A stretch of 64,000 bases of DNA from positions 44,286,527 through 44,350,526 of the forward strand of contig OX485808.1 in the NCBI GenBank assembly GCA_950295325.1, written 5' to 3'. Source of the DNA: Polytrichum commune. Its lineage: Eukaryota > Streptophyta > Polytrichopsida > Polytrichales > Polytrichaceae. The position numbers and the translations under genes are program-made. Positions 33,333-47,800 of the stretch are shown here, piece by piece. The notes beneath the pieces are model-generated. The model was not told where the DNA came from. It was given only the letters and a program-made list of their open reading frames with translations, and did no database searches. Positions within the stretch are counted from its first letter, which is position 1; each line of letters opens with the position of its first letter.

Positions 33333-36300
33333 TCGAGGTTCCAAAAGTACAATTATGACTATTGGCTGAGGTTAGGAGATGATTTAGTGCATGGACGATA
33401 AACATGTGAGAAAATGAAGTTGAATTTTTAAAATATGGCTATGGATAGATGTGCCCCTTATGGCCGAATTACTAGCCTCCCCTTCCATATTTTTTAGTGT
33501 AGGCCATAGTCAATGGGTAGTTAGTAAGACTCAAAAGAATTGCATGAATATGAAATCCCTCTTGAGTAGAGAGTGGATATTTTTCTCTTGTAATCTCGCA
33601 AAGGACCATAGTCTAATTGAAATCTTTGTGTGTGAAGCCCTTGTTGTCTTGTGAGATTGTCTTCTCCAAATGGTAGTTGATTGTGACAAATTGTCTTGAA
33701 ATTATGTCTAGCTAGTTATCTTGACTCTAAAAGAGAGGGAGAGAGAGTAAATAAATAATATTTAGGGATTTGGTTATGGCCATAAGTGTAGTTACACAGT
33801 GTGAACCCCTTGATAGAACCAAAAAGAAAATTGATGGATAATATTTGAGTTTTGATGAATAAGCTTGTATGAATTATGGGCCATCTACTTGCTTCCCAAA
33901 GTGAATATCTTATGTTGTCAAAATGATTAGTGCATGAGCCTGAAGTAAAATTCCAAGTTGTAAAGCTTGTTATTTAATAGGAATGGTTATTGAAGTGTGA
34001 CTTGTGTATGGCAGTTTGTCTTAAGTTGATCGTGTGGTCTCTTGAGAGGAGGGTGGATGACGGAGTGTGAGTTAAAATTTATAATCGCTTGAGTAATTAG
34101 CTATGAGCTTGACTCTTAGAGAACGGAGCAATTAAATTATTATGGACTAAAATCAATTAGAACCATAGTCTTACTAGAGTTTGAAGCTCAGACAGGGTGT
34201 CATGGGTTGAGAGTGAAAGACTATTGACTAGGTTGTAGAGGCTCTATCAATATTACCTAAGTCCTCTCTTATGCATCATCTCCTAAAACAACTCTGGTCA
34301 TAGTAGCTTCAACAAGCTCAACCACTTGTGACCCATCTAGTACACACATGTTAGATTTAGCATCACCACGCTCAAGATAAATGACATGAACGTTGAAAGA
34401 AATGTCGTTCGAGCACTCAAGCTTCTTCATGCACCTTTTGACCTCTACATCTCAAAACTTGAAACCCAAATCCAACATCTCATTCTCCTCTAATTTGGAT
34501 CAAAGGGTGGTGTATGTGACAACTTCACCTCTAGGGGACCTCCAACCATCTTCCCAAATCACTTTGGCTCACCAACCTTGTCTTCCAACGTCCATAATGT
34601 GATCTTCACCACCTCGTAAGTACCCCAAACCCATAAACACCCCCACTGCAACCCGTAAACATGACGACTAAGTGACAACAAGAACCCCTGAACAACAACA
34701 TCAAGTCCATCACTGCAACCTTGAACACCAAGAGTGTGTGACACAAACGGTGGCTTAAACCCGAGGCCTTAACCTTAAATCCCATGGGAACTCCAAGGTT
34801 AAGCCACCTAAGGCTAGAATAGTACTCAAATGGGTGACCTTTCCTAGCACTTGATTTCTTGTGCACCTTATGATCCACCCAATCATAGTGGGGGTATCCA
34901 AGTGAGCCAGACTTTTTCAATCAACCATATGATAACCTAGGGGCTTGCCCTTTGGGGAGATAAGAGCCGACTTCCTTATCTATGCCGCGTTCAAGGTGTT
35001 CACCTTTGAAAGGAGGCAATAGTCGTTAGGGGCTCTTCAATTCTCATAATGCCCGTTTCATGATTACATTTAGACTTAGACCAACACGGAAATAAAGCAA
35101 CACCATAAATCACGCCGGTGACAACATCGGAGCCATCCTCCTTTGTTGGGTGAGTAACACAATAAACACATAAGCACTATTAGTTTACCAACCACTACAA
35201 CCCAAAATCAAAACTAATTGATACCAAAAACATGTAAACACCAATAGTGTACCAACCATTGCAACCTTGGACACCAAGATTGAATGGCACCAAGAATCTA
35301 GGAAGAAGAACACGAAGACCACAAGACATTGCACAAAAATTTCACAACCGCACCCCTCCTCCAAAAACTACGAGAAAAATGAGCTTCAAAGACACAACAA
35401 ACCTCCAGACCCTACCTCAGTGGAGAAGATGACCATCCAAGAATCCATACCATGAGTTGGAAAGCCAAAACATGTCCACGAAGTTTCCCAAAAAAACATA
35501 TGGTGGGGATGGGCGAATTCAATCCAATCTATTTTTATTTTTTAAAGGAGAATTCTATGCTTATAGATCATGCTACTAAAAATTTATTGAAACTATTTGA
35601 TTTTATCATGCTCATCCTTAAATGTCAATGTCAATGTATTTATTTAATGGGGTTTATTTTACTTCCAATGCTTCTCATAAAATCTACCCAAATGAATTAA
35701 AATTCCCTTTCTTTGGATTGCACGTTGCCAACCAAAAGTTGGGGAGTGTATCCCTCGAATTTTTTTGTAGTCCCCACACCGTCCATTGAAATAGTCTTTG
35801 GGGGGGGGGGGGAGGACCCAATGCTACACAAATTACGGTAAATATTGCGGGCCACACCATTCATTCTTTTCCCACACTTTATACTTTCGGGATAATAGTT
35901 GGGGTGCGCATTATTTTTCAACCCATAGTATTTAGCTACTTAGGTTTATATTATGGGCCACACTAAATTATTAGATATAGTGTGTATTATAAGTTCTAAT
36001 ATAACTTGTCAAATTATATTCCATTAATAAAAAATCATTTAATGTTTAATGCTTTAAATATATATTGTCTAATAGTTTCTCGCCACCCACTAATTTCCAT
36101 GATGATGGTACCCTAAGCTAGTGTTTGCTTACCCATATTTGATGCCCTCAAATATGAATAGCACAAGTGTATGTATAACCTTAGAAGCACGGGATGCACT
36201 AGATTAAGGTACTCAATCAACCACTTTAAAGCTCCAGTTGATGATGATTTCATCTCAAAAAGGGTCTCTTGTGACACAAGTATATTAAAACGGAAGCATG

Positions 36301-37389
36301 TGTACATCTAGTTATTTAACAAGTGGCTATTTGTCCTTGAAGTGGGCATATGCCTAGCAAAGGTGGAGCTCATCACCAAAACCTACGTTCAAGAAACACC
36401 TCCAACTGCTTCAAATGATGATTTCTCCTTCATGTTTTTCTTTGTTTTCCACAAACAACATTCTATCGTGTAGGATTTTTTTAATGTTTTTTCATGCTCT
36501 TTCTGTAGACACCAAAATTGCCTTCCAAGTCTCAAGCATTTGGACACGATGACCATATAAAGACCACCAAAATCTACCTTCAAGAAGCACCTCCAACTAC
36601 TTCAAAATGAAGATATCTTCTTCAAATCTTGCTCATTTCCCACAAACAAACAATCGTCCTTATAAGACTTCTCATGTTAAGAGTTCGAGAGGCATGAAGA
36701 TCGCCTTCTAAATCTTGGCCTCTTGCATGCGAATGACCCTTTAATGATCACTATAAACTACCTTCAAAGATCACATTCTTTAGTGCTTCAATTGAAGACA
36801 TCTTCCTCAAAAATTGCACGGTTCCCACACAAAATAATAGTCTATCTCGTAGAGGTTATCATGCTCTTTCTAGAGATATCATTATCACCTCCTAACTCTC
36901 AACCATTTGGGTGCAATGACCATACGAAGACCATATGCTCTTCATGTCAGTTTTTGATGTTTTCTCCTTTGATTCTTGAGCTTAGAAGCAAGTTCACGAT
37001 CTTAAATTTGCATTATCAATGGTTTTAATTGATACCTTACTTGCAACTAGAATTGGATGAATGAGATCATGGTGTGTGGTTGAAGAGTCAAGTATAACTA
37101 TCATTGCATGATATTTTCCTTTGGGAGTGTGTATACTATGGGCTACACTATGGGATTACAAAGGGGAAGTCACACATACATATGCCCAGTTCTCCGCATT
37201 ATAGAACTCACTGTTTCATACTTTGAAACATAATCTGGAAGAGAAAAATTATAATATTTTTTAATTTTATGTTCATATTAATACCAATTAGTACTAATAT
37301 AAAACTACTATCTTATCATTATTTTTATGATACTAGTTTGAATAAGTTTGAAATTTAGTGTCACACTCAATAAACCATGCTATACAATT
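33333..37389. other. Intergenic, no supported gene
   Basis: A+T-rich spacer. From about 34300 to 35460 the plus strand becomes markedly C+A-rich, similar in texture to the decayed frames at 55-57 kb, but no protein family is recognisable. A G-run lies near 35799-35812. Confidence 0.5.
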
Positions 37390-37501
37390 GTATTTAGTGT
37401 CACTTACTATTTGGAGTTGCAAGTTGAAATTGGTAAAAAAAAAATGTACAATAAATAGTTATAGAATTACATAATTTCAAATAGTAAGTGACACTAAATA
37501 C
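37390..37501. mobile_element. Short TIR element, TATTTAGTGTCACTTACTAT family
   Basis: About 112 bp. The left arm TATTTAGTGTCACTTACTAT is matched by its inverse (ATAGTAAGTGACACTAAATA) at the right end. A longer relative lies at 43873-44069 and a degenerate one near 49830-49975. Confidence 0.75.
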
Positions 37502-39914
37502 AATATTTAGTATTGCCGGCTTGGGATTTATGGCATCTACATAAGCTCATTCATTGTGGATGAAGGGGCCCCAAATAGAAGAAGATTTTTTAAATTATTA
37601 TTATTATTACTTAAAATATTGAGGGTTGAATCATTCCAATTCTACTCCACTAGACTAATTCAAGGTCTCTAATTCTATTTCTAAAGTCAAATTGTCTTAA
37701 AATAGCCCATTAGATTGTAATCCACTACATTTTCACCTTCGCAGTGGATGAGTTTATGTAGACACCCCAAATCCCTAGCCCTTATTGCCTACATACTATC
37801 TTGTCAATACTTAAGGCACTATATTTTGGCGGACGTTAAGTTCCTGCCCACGAACTTTTCGGGGGAGGAATATTCGGGCAGGGGCAGCCGCCCGTCAAAA
37901 AAATTCTGGACCCGACCGAAAACTATTGCCCGCCCGCCCGACTTCACAAAAATTATTGTCCTTGCATTCTTGAAGGCCACTTATTCACAAATCCCATATT
38001 GAGTGCACTTCATTTTCAAGGTCCCAAATCCAATATGTATGTTCACTTCCATTGCAAAAATAACCAATTGATTGGATTTCATTTTCAAAGTGAAACTGCC
38101 AATAAAGCAAGTAATTAACTTGGAAGTTCAAAATATTACGAAATCCTCATTAGCACTGAGGTTATAATTTTTGTGACTTACATTGAAAGGGACTTTGTCA
38201 TTCTAAAATGAAAATAAAATTAATGACTTATTTTTTATATGTTAAAAATTATAGTCTAGTTAATACCTTCTACTTTCATAAAGTATTCATATGCATTTAA
38301 ATTAATTAAGTGTGATTGAATGTAACTAAGTCTAATTAATTCTGATTAATCCTAATTAATCCTAATTAAATCATAAAATATGCTTACCAAATTAATTAAG
38401 ACTAATAAATTATAAATTAAACTTATCGGAGTTAATTCCATTAAATCAAGATTAATTCCAGTAAGTACATTTTATAATTAATTAGGCTTAATTATTCCTA
38501 TTGATGATGTTCAATAGTGTGGGTCATGCTAAAGAGTTCCTCATAGCAAACCACTCATAGACCTATCCATAATATGTACCATAATTACTGTAGTGGGCAT
38601 CATCACTACACTAAATATGATATTTAGTGTCATATGGTAAATTTTGGATGACACTTCTTATGAATAAGTGAACAAATAGTGTCATGGATGATGGATGACT
38701 TCATCCATTGGCCAACATCTCACCTTCTCTTGTGATGAAATATTGTCATGGATGAGTGGGATTTGGATGAAAAATAGCTTGGTCAGTGACAGTAATTGCA
38801 ACACTGTAAATCTATAATCCCCCCCCCCCCCCAAAATAAAAATTTACAAGGAATGACAAATAATGTTGGGTTAACATGTAACCTTGGTGACACTATACCA
38901 TGATTTACAATAAGTAAGACAATGAGCAAGACAATTAGAATTGGTGACACTAGATATCATATTTAGTGTAGTTCATCTCCCAAATACCACTCTAGTGTTG
39001 ACTCACCCTTTGGCTTCAAGCCACAACGGAAGTCACATGTAGTGTGGATCAGTCTCTAGTGTACTGTACATACATTAGCGGGTGTCCAGGTCTAGAGTGC
39101 ATTGGAGTTATCGAGCCAGTGACCCAAATCTCGGAGGAAATAATCACTGAGACGAGGTTGCCATGGGTGCTAACATTTGGCGCATCATGCAAACAAACAA
39201 TACAACATTCTAGCATTAAATATTTCACTGTCACAAAAAAATTCACCGGTGGCTGGGAGGTGTTACGTTTCACATTGCAATATTTCAGTTACCTGCTACC
39301 ATAAGCATTAGCTCACTTAGATAAAATACTTGACATCAAAACAGAAGAAGTACATGACAGATTATGAAAAACAGATGTATAGCTAAACACAGTTAACCTT
39401 AGATGGTGAAGTTGAGCAATAGCGTGAACACACAGTGTGGACATAAGCTCAATGATGCAGCCTGTAATATTTACCATAACTAATGTGATACATGTAGTTG
39501 CCAGTAACAAACCCATCATGGCTTCGAAAGCAGTTGGAAAAGAGATCTTGGAGTATGGAATTACATCTTTATCCAGCGTACCTAGTCATATATTGGAAAC
39601 AATTGGCATCCTTTTTTAGCCTTCCAAATTTTCTGATCTCGACCAAACCATCACAGAGCTGGAAAAACGACTTAGGTAATGAATGGTAAGTAACAATCAC
39701 AGATCTAGCACACATTTGTGTCCAGTGACCACTACAGTAGAGGTCAAATGTTGACCTAATCGCCTACAATCTTTGTTAGTGCTGATATACAAGTGTTCAA
39801 ACTTCAAAGGGAGTAGAAAAACCAAATGACCAGTTCAGTTTTCTCAAGAGAACTCACAGTGCACATCACTCAGTGTTGGCCAAAATTTTGATGCTGATAG
39901 GACTCCATATGTAG
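37502..39914. other. Intergenic with one further TIR element
   Basis: Contains the element at 38605-38972 and a C-run at about 38818-38832. Short TAATTAATCC-like direct repeats occur near 38320-38400. No gene recognised. Confidence 0.5.
38605..38972. mobile_element. TIR element with self-complementary ends
   Basis: The left end reads ACACTAAATATGATATTTAG then TGTC. The right end is GACACTAGATATCATATTTA then GTGTAG. Each end is itself a palindrome around ATATGATAT. About 368 bp, non-coding. Related by its GTGTC-TAAATA words to the elements at 37390 and 43873. Confidence 0.6.
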
Positions 39915-40043
39915 ATTTCACACCGGGATCGGCTCTTAGATCTACAACGCCGCTTTCCGAATATGTAACTCCTGCCCTCATCTTCCTGGAGATTCATATG
40001 CCAATGTGGCATTGTAAATCTAAGAGCTAGTCCAGGTGTAAAT
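39915..40043. mobile_element. Foldback element, about 129 bp
   Basis: The two ends (39915-39951 and about 40008-40043) are inverted repeats of about 36 bases with several mismatches. They share CTCTTAGATYTACAAYGCC and an ACACC-containing terminus. Non-coding. Confidence 0.7.
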
Positions 40044-43000
40044 ATTATCTCCTCTTCACTTGACGCCCTTGAAATAAGGCATTATACAGTCACCAGAACA
40101 GTGCAACCGGCTATCTCCAGTCACTTCTATCTCCAGTCAGCAATGTCCAGTGACGGTGCCGCATTTTCACTGGCTATCTCCAAGAAATCCAACATCTGTC
40201 AATCAATGACATCTGTCAATCAATGACATCAGTACTGTACAAGAGGAATAGTCTAGATTGTACTTTAACCCTCACAAAGTAGCATGATATTGGAAAAAGA
40301 AGTGGATAATGGACTTGCAATTCATGATTCTTACATTGATACCATCACAGTATAAAACTAAATGGCTCCCATTTTCAGAAGACAACAGACCATGACAACT
40401 TTAATCGTATTAATAATTACACTAGTGAAAACAACCCTCTACTAATCATACACACATATCTAGGACACACCTTCGAAGAATATCACAAGTGCACTTTACA
40501 ACTTATTTATCAAATCAAAGGAGTGAAAGCTGTTACCCGGGTGCTATAAACTCCACATACTGTAGAGATTCCAAACCTGTTGACCTAAAATAGTTTCTTC
40601 TGTTTCCTATGAGATACGAAGCCAATCGTGATTACCATGAGTCGCTTGACAGGATCCGGCTTCGTGATCAGCACAATAAGTACATGTGAACCAATTGTGT
40701 ATGTCAATTTCTGCAACATAGTAGTTTTAGTGGAGAACGGTGAGAGGAGCTGCAGATCGACAAATAAGAACTGGCAGCTTAAAATTCACAATTCGCGAGC
40801 ATCTGATTTATCACACAAGGTTCTGACCTGATTACCGAATGTGATGTCGTCCTCACGTTTGCTAAGAATGAGTCAATAATTACCTGAGAATTGAGGGCGC
40901 AGATTGCCCTCATGGCAACCAGTTAGAAGTGGACCTAACCATGAGCGTGTGAGTTTGCACCTTCGACGAAAGCTCTTGGAAGATATTCGATGGCCTCATG
41001 CGAAGGAAGGGGAGATGTCTGCAGAGACGAACTAGATGTTTGCATGCGTAGAGACCATTGCGGTCCAGGCTTGAGGTGCTCTTCAAGTGTCAAACTCCAA
41101 CTCCTTGGAATAATAACCTCTCCTTCCCATGGCCTGCACCTCTACTGCACTCTTTTAAATTTAGATAAATAGACCACAGGACAAATCAAGAGCATCTCAC
41201 AGGATCTTGGACAATCACACAGAGCAGAAGATGAAACAAGAGTTAGCAGCTGTAATCGAAATTCTCAATGAAAGTCAGCAACTGCTCGTCACAAAGCGCA
41301 GAGGACGAACTGGAGCTGTCCCTCTAGTCTTAGACACCGCTTGTGATCAGCGTGAACTAATCCACAACCTAATCAGAGTTCCTGAACGGAGCTTGTGATC
41401 AGCGGAGAAGTGAGTATTGCCGGGCCAGACGCCAGACACACCCCCTAAAGTTCAATTTGAAATACTTCAGAGCTCAAATACATATGTGAAACTGAAGGAC
41501 AGAAAGCTTGCAAACATGTGAACTACTCTGTTCTCCAAGACGGGGGTTGTTCTCTTGCACATCGGCACTGAATTACAGATTTCTGGGTGCTGAAAGATTC
41601 AACACATCTGCCCGTTGTGTCTTGACTTCGTGGCGCCATCTCCGCCCTTGATTTCTTGACCTAAATCATCGATATTCTCCATTTCTCTGTTAAACGTGAA
41701 AGCTATTACACCATTGGCATTGCTCTGCACCTAGAAACATGCAACAGAGGAATTAGAAAATATTCATGATCAGAACAGAAGATCGGCTACTCTGAATAAT
41801 TAAACTGACTGTGGACCAGTCATTCGAGTTGCAGTTGTCTAAGAGCCAGTACTACCAAGCATGTCCACTGAAGTTTCCTTGCGGAGAGGCACTATGTCAA
41901 ATGTCAAAAGCCACTCGATCTTTATATCCTCTTAGAACGAGGGAACAGTTGGAATTCAACAACCAACGTCAACCTTCCTTTCGCTCAATAGCTCGAAATC
42001 TCGTAGGTTGCGGGTGAACCTTTGTGTTTGATTAGATGGTAGAGCTCCATATTGTCGCCTGCAGCTCATGGTTGTTTCATGGCCTCCCACAGGTGAGGCC
42101 GTTTCACGAACCTCTTGTTCATACACAATGATCTCCGCAGCACAGAGAGCATAGAAGAGGAGGTGCGGAGCTTCGTAGTAGTTAAGTCTACATACTTCGA
42201 ATGACATGCGAGGATACGTTTAATGGATTTCAACACAAGGTCGCAGGCGTACACCCCGAACTACAAGGAACTTGTCTGCAAAGTCACATCTTCATCTGTC
42301 AGTCTCTTAGAGTGGTGAGAAGTTACTTCCCAAAGTGAGACTCGGATATATTCATCTCGTGACACTCGCTCTTGAACTGTGATCCAGAATGGCCAGCAAG
42401 AGGCGCAGGTGCCCGTGCAAGACGGATTGGTCTGATAGCAGGCTATGATGAATCTTTACCTACAGAAACCACAGAGGAGGGTCAGTGAAGTTCGTTAACA
42501 GAAGTTGCTTTACAAAGATAAAGGATTAATGCAAGCATCTGCGAAGACATTATGACTTAATTGTATTATCCACCTTACCGTGATCCCTTTTAGGATTGGT
42601 GTGCTCCAGAACTTGTAGCTCTACCTATAACCGCGCAGCAACTCCACGACACTACAATGCGTCGTGTGATGTTTGCTCCTGGTTGTTAGCTTTTACGTTC
42701 GTCTCCCAATGGTCACGGTGACTATTGGATTCTCGTTTCGCTCATCTCATCGACCAGTGATTTTGTCATATATCAATGTTGAAAAGCAAAGCACTTTGTA
42801 CAACTCTATTTCATTCTTATTACATCCAGCGAGAGAGAAACAATAGGAGAAAGAGTTACTCACTGATTTTAAGCTCCTCCTCTTGCTGCTCTAAATGCAT
42901 ACACGTGTGCTGGCTCGTGGATAAGAGAAGCCTCGCGACAAGTTTCTAATTCGCACAGGCTTCATGTACTTCACGCAACGAAACACCGATTAAACAGCGT

Positions 43001-43872
43001 GTGAAACATGTCATTTTCAACACAACGACGACGCACGCTTCTGCATCGGCAGTGTCGCAGCCCATCATCACAATATCACATCACAAGACGACGACGGACG
43101 AAAAGAAAAAAGCCTCATTGATCTTAGTTACACCTAAGATACTCCTTCGTCGCACCGTGTGCATGTATCCCTCTTCCTTCCTGCCTTCGTTCCTTCCGCT
43201 CCCCTGCACTTCACTTCTCCACCATCTCATTGACGTCACTGTTTCCCACGCGCACTGCAGCATACAATTAAAATAAACCTTAATACATGTCTTCCCGGAT
43301 ACACGGACCACAATAATTTTTTAGAAACATGAACATCCATCCCCACACAAGGGCCCCATCACCATCTCTTTCCTCACTTGAAGACCGTGTGTGATGTCTC
43401 TCTAACTCACGCTTCTCTTCTTGTCGTCCCCTCTTCTCTTCTTCTCCAGTTCTCTTCTCATCTTCTCCTCTCCTTTCTCTCCTCTCGTCTTCTCTACTTC
43501 CAAGAGAGCGAGAGGAGAAGACTGCAAGTGACAGCCTCCTCCTACTATAAACGAATGACTCGGCATTCATACAATACACACATACTTCATAAGCAAGCCA
43601 GAGACAACATATACATACCCGAGGCGATTGTTGGGGTCGGTGGAAGACCGAGATAAATGTTCCTGGTGCATGTTCTATGCGCTGATCTTTGCCAAGCAGC
43701 ACGAATGAGCGGCTGACCTAGTGTACACAGTGCAAATGCAGGAAGGCGTCTCATATTATATTGTAAGATGTAAATGATAACTTAACCTCAGGGCAGCTAC
43801 GACATCGTCGTCATCGTCATCGTCATATACATTGCCCCGTCGTCAGACGCAGGCTACAGCATTCCTAACTTT
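40044..43872. other. Compositionally distinct, homopolymer-poor region without a recognised gene
   Basis: From about 39 kb to 43.8 kb the sequence has fewer A/T runs and a more balanced composition than its flanks, and it contains several short open frames (40628-40831, 40990-41172, 41207-41398, 41811-42017). None matches a family I can name and no spliced model is convincing. A CT-rich block at about 43385-43500 creates a long but low-complexity minus-strand frame. A small direct repeat of CATCTGTCAATCAATGA occurs near 40190-40225. Confidence 0.45.
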
Positions 43873-44069
43873 GATATTTAGTGTCACTTACTATTTGGCT
43901 TTACATAGTGCTATAGTTTTTTACTGCTCATGTCATTTTTTACCAACTAAAGTTTTTAATGGTCTATAATTTCCAAACAACCAATTTAACATTTGTTTGT
44001 AAAATATGAGATATAAGTAAATAGATAGAGCATTGCGTAATTTCAAATACTCAATGACACTAAATATCA
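43873..44069. mobile_element. TIR element, ATTTAGTGTCACTTACTATT family
   Basis: Left end GATATTTAGTGTCACTTACT, right end with the degraded inverse (CAATGACACTAAATATC). About 197 bp. A longer relative of the 112-bp element at 37390-37501. Confidence 0.7.
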
Positions 44070-47000
44070 TATTTCGTGTGGCTAGAAGCATCTAGTGGCA
44101 GCGATGCAGAGGATTGCAACTCATTCACTACGGTCGTTGAACCAGTGCATAGTTAAGTATCATTGTCGCCCCATCTATTTATTCTTTCGAAGCACCCTTT
44201 GCCACTTCCACAAATGGATTACTTAGTATGTCATCCATCCATATTTCTTTCGAAATCGACGTCACTCTAACTAACATGTGTATTCTCCCGCAACCCTGCC
44301 CTTGGCCTCGTCCCTCTCGGCCCTTTGAACATACGGATGAATGGCCTACATCACATGTTCATCCATCCATGATTCTTTCAATATCACCCGTCAATTTGGG
44401 AGCCTCCGGCTTATTTATTTACTTACTCTTGTCTATCCCTGGATGGACAAATGGGGATGGATGTGCTTCCCATGTCCCATGTCATCACCACATGTTATTG
44501 CCTAGCCTTCGCCAACTTTTTCACCCTTTTCTGTCATTGGATGGATGATATATGTCATCTATTTATCCATCCATGCTCCTTCTGAGATCAACATCATTTT
44601 TAGAGTCCCATGAAAGTCTCCATCTTACTTGTTTACTGGCCTTCATCCATGCGTCAACTTATGAGGTGACCAACTTGAGATTTAACCATCTCTCAAAGGA
44701 AGTTTGAAGTTGAAGTTTTGGAAGTTTGAAATCAAAAATTAATGTTGACTTGAGAGAAAAAGAAATTGATTGACAAAACTTGTTGGTGTGAGCCAAGATT
44801 GTCATATTTTACACTAGACTCCCCTATATGACACTATAAAGAATTTGTAAGAATAACTAACATCTGACATTTCTCATCATAGGCATAACGATCCATTTAA
44901 ATTACATTGAGTTTAGCATGCTTATGTTGCATAGTTTTATTGTCAACATTCAAAATATGTATATGGGATAACAATTTTGATTCAACTTGCATGTTAAGCA
45001 ACCAAAACAAATTTCTCATATGTTGACCCAACCCCCCCGCCCCAACCCTCCGACAAAAAGCACAAAAGAAAAAGAAAAAAATGCCACCACAGACTCTGAA
45101 ATTTTTTAATGATGTTGAATTTAGTTGTGTTCATGATGCAAATTGGGTTCACTGTTGATTTTACTAAAATTTGCAAGAAGAACGTTAGAGCATGCATCAT
45201 ATAAAATAGAATGTGGACTATATTTCCTCGCCCTCTCTTTATTTGTTTTTGGTTGAAAATCTACCTACAATGAGTAATCTCACACGCAACGTGTGGATGT
45301 CCAACCCACAACACCCTCACATGGTGTTGGTAATGAAATTTAAAAACAATTCCTAATGCTTATCATGAGCCACCCTCCACCATCCATATCGTTTCGGGAT
45401 GCTCTCATTTCAATCTTTTTAAGAGGCCAATGTCCTTGAAGTTAAGGATCAACCTCTTATTGCTTACTATAATATGTTAGCGATGATCATAGCCAAGTAG
45501 CTCATTTCCAACTTTACTTTCTTGAGACCAAGTGCTCCTAGTTCACCTCAACCCCTCTTTTAATCCTCCCTTCAATGTTCCTCCTTTTTTCTCCCTCTCC
45601 ATCTTTAACTTAGTAAGCACCAATAGACAGACCAAGCAACCAAAAAATATGGTCATTGTTCGGCTTCTAACTGGCGAGGCCACATGTTGGACAACCCTTG
45701 AAAGCCAACATGTGAGCTTTTGTAATTAGACAACATACATTAAATCATTGTACCCAAGGAATAATGGATTGATCAAAAGCGCCTCGTTTATGGGTGTTGG
45801 AATCATTAGAAAAGGGACCTCTTTCCATACAATAACCTCTAGAAATAAAACCCTTGAGTTCCACTCATGATAAAGTTGGAGTTTCAAAATGATGTAATTT
45901 TACAAAGTTTTACCCCCTTGGATAAAAGAGATAAAAGGGGGGCACCGACTTGCGCCCTTGCTTCCCCATGAATGTTCTCATCCAGAAGAATGTTAAAAGC
46001 AATCTTGTCCAAAGTTCGTTGACATCACTGAAGTCTCACATTTCACATATGTCAATGTTGGAAGTGAGGTACATGACTCTAGTATTTATCTGACCATGTT
46101 GTTTAGGCCTTATTTCATATTACATAAATTATTGATTGTTTCATTTATTAATTGGATGGATCGATGGCTCTTGCATAGATGGATGAAAATGGAAGTTTGC
46201 CCATACTATTGTCCTCCATGACACCACAAGAGACATTGAGAATCTTAACCAACATCTAACCTCTAGGTATATTGCATGGACGCGAATACCAAGGTAAACC
46301 TCTCCAACCAAGGTCCGACTAACGGCTTTGGAATCCCCATAAAATATGCTTGGTTTGGGTCAGCCGAGCATTAGGCTTTTAACTTAATGGTCGCAATCCT
46401 AGGATGCTATAAAAATAAAACTACTCAATTCTTTAATTGCCAATCGGCATTATTGGTTTTGAGGTCTGACCTAAATTGAGCACTCAAGGTTCAAATACAA
46501 ACTTTATCAACATATTATTATTGGTGAAAATGTTATAGCAACATGAAACTTGAAATCTTGACCCACACCCCGGCAGATATTAACCTCTTCACGAGAATTT
46601 GACCTAGAACCTATGACATTGAAGCTAGGCAAGTATCAACATTTAGATTTATTATTATACGATCAGTTGAGTTAAAAGTCCACTTTGACCCATTTTATTT
46701 ATAACGGGTTTTCAACAATGGACCAACTCTCCATTTGCGAAGGGTGGACCATTAATTGCTATGATCTCTTTATTCTACCCGTCTAACTCCAAGATTTTGG
46801 CACTTTCTATAAACCATTAAAATATACCAAGTCTAAATAGTCAAAGGCTTTGTAGATTTCGATGCTTTTCCACAATCGTGGTGCAATCGAAAGAGTTGAA
46901 CTGAGGAGAGTTTAAGAACACTCGAAGAGAGCCCTCCGATTTAGAATAACTTGGAATACAAAAGCAAACCCTAACAAGCATGGACTGGGTAGTAATTAAG

Positions 47001-47800
47001 AAGACAACCAAATGACAATAATGGGTGAAAATGTAAATTAAATGAAACTAGCACATCTCTTAATATCCTTTCCTCCCCTCTAAATCTTAGGATCGCCTTT
47101 GGTATATCTACCTCTAATTCAAAATTCATGATCGTCTTTTTATATGTTGCTACGCACTAGAAAAAAAACAATGCTTCCCCTCGTGTTATATTATATATAG
47201 TAATATATCAAACAATATCAATTCTTACACTCACGTTAGTTCGTTCGTGGTTTGAAGAGTCCCCCCCCCCCCCCCCCCGGCGCCCACACTAATAGGACAA
47301 ATCGGTGTATTGAGCCTTACACTTAAATACCATCATCGTTGTGGATGAATACATGACGTTCTTGGGGTCATTGCACACCCACAATTGGCAATCCACACCA
47401 AAAACATCAATTCCAATTTATACAACGGACAATGATTTATTTTGCTTGTATGCAGGACGTCACGATCATCATTTTTACTATGCAACACCTTTAGTTTGGC
47501 TAACACCAATGTGTATATATATATATATATATAGATAGATATATATAGATATATATAGATATAGATATAGATATAGATATAGATATATATATAAGGATAT
47601 ATTTTTCTTCAAAAATCAACATCTTCTATAGTTACTATTGATAGTTTGAAAATCAAATACGAAGGTGAGTGACCCTTAAAAGGTTTTTGCTAGTATAGAT
47701 TTCATTTTAAGGTTGGTGTTACTTTTAGGCACACATGTCTTAGAGGTGGGTTTGAATATGTCAAATCCGCTTTGTTTATTTGTTTGAATTCTATACTCGA
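44070..47800. other. Intergenic, no gene seen
   Basis: Mostly A+T-rich spacer. Contains an 18-base C-run at 47261-47278 and a TA/GATA microsatellite at 47512-47594. The small frames near 44228-44548 and 45532-45729 show no recognisable product. Confidence 0.55.
47512..47594. repeat. TA/GATA compound microsatellite
   Basis: Pure TA followed by interleaved GATA and GATATA units, about 83 bases in total. Confidence 0.95.

Noticed and set aside
40990-41172. Short cysteine-containing frame (CEGRGDVC...CMRRDHCGPGLRC)
   Set aside because: Looks faintly like a small Cys-rich peptide, but has no signal peptide, no recognisable spacing and no second exon. Too short to support.
43280-43702. 140-residue minus-strand frame rich in Arg/Glu
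   Set aside because: Its length comes from a CT-rich block on the plus strand that reads as RE repeats. No domain, splice context or start is convincing.
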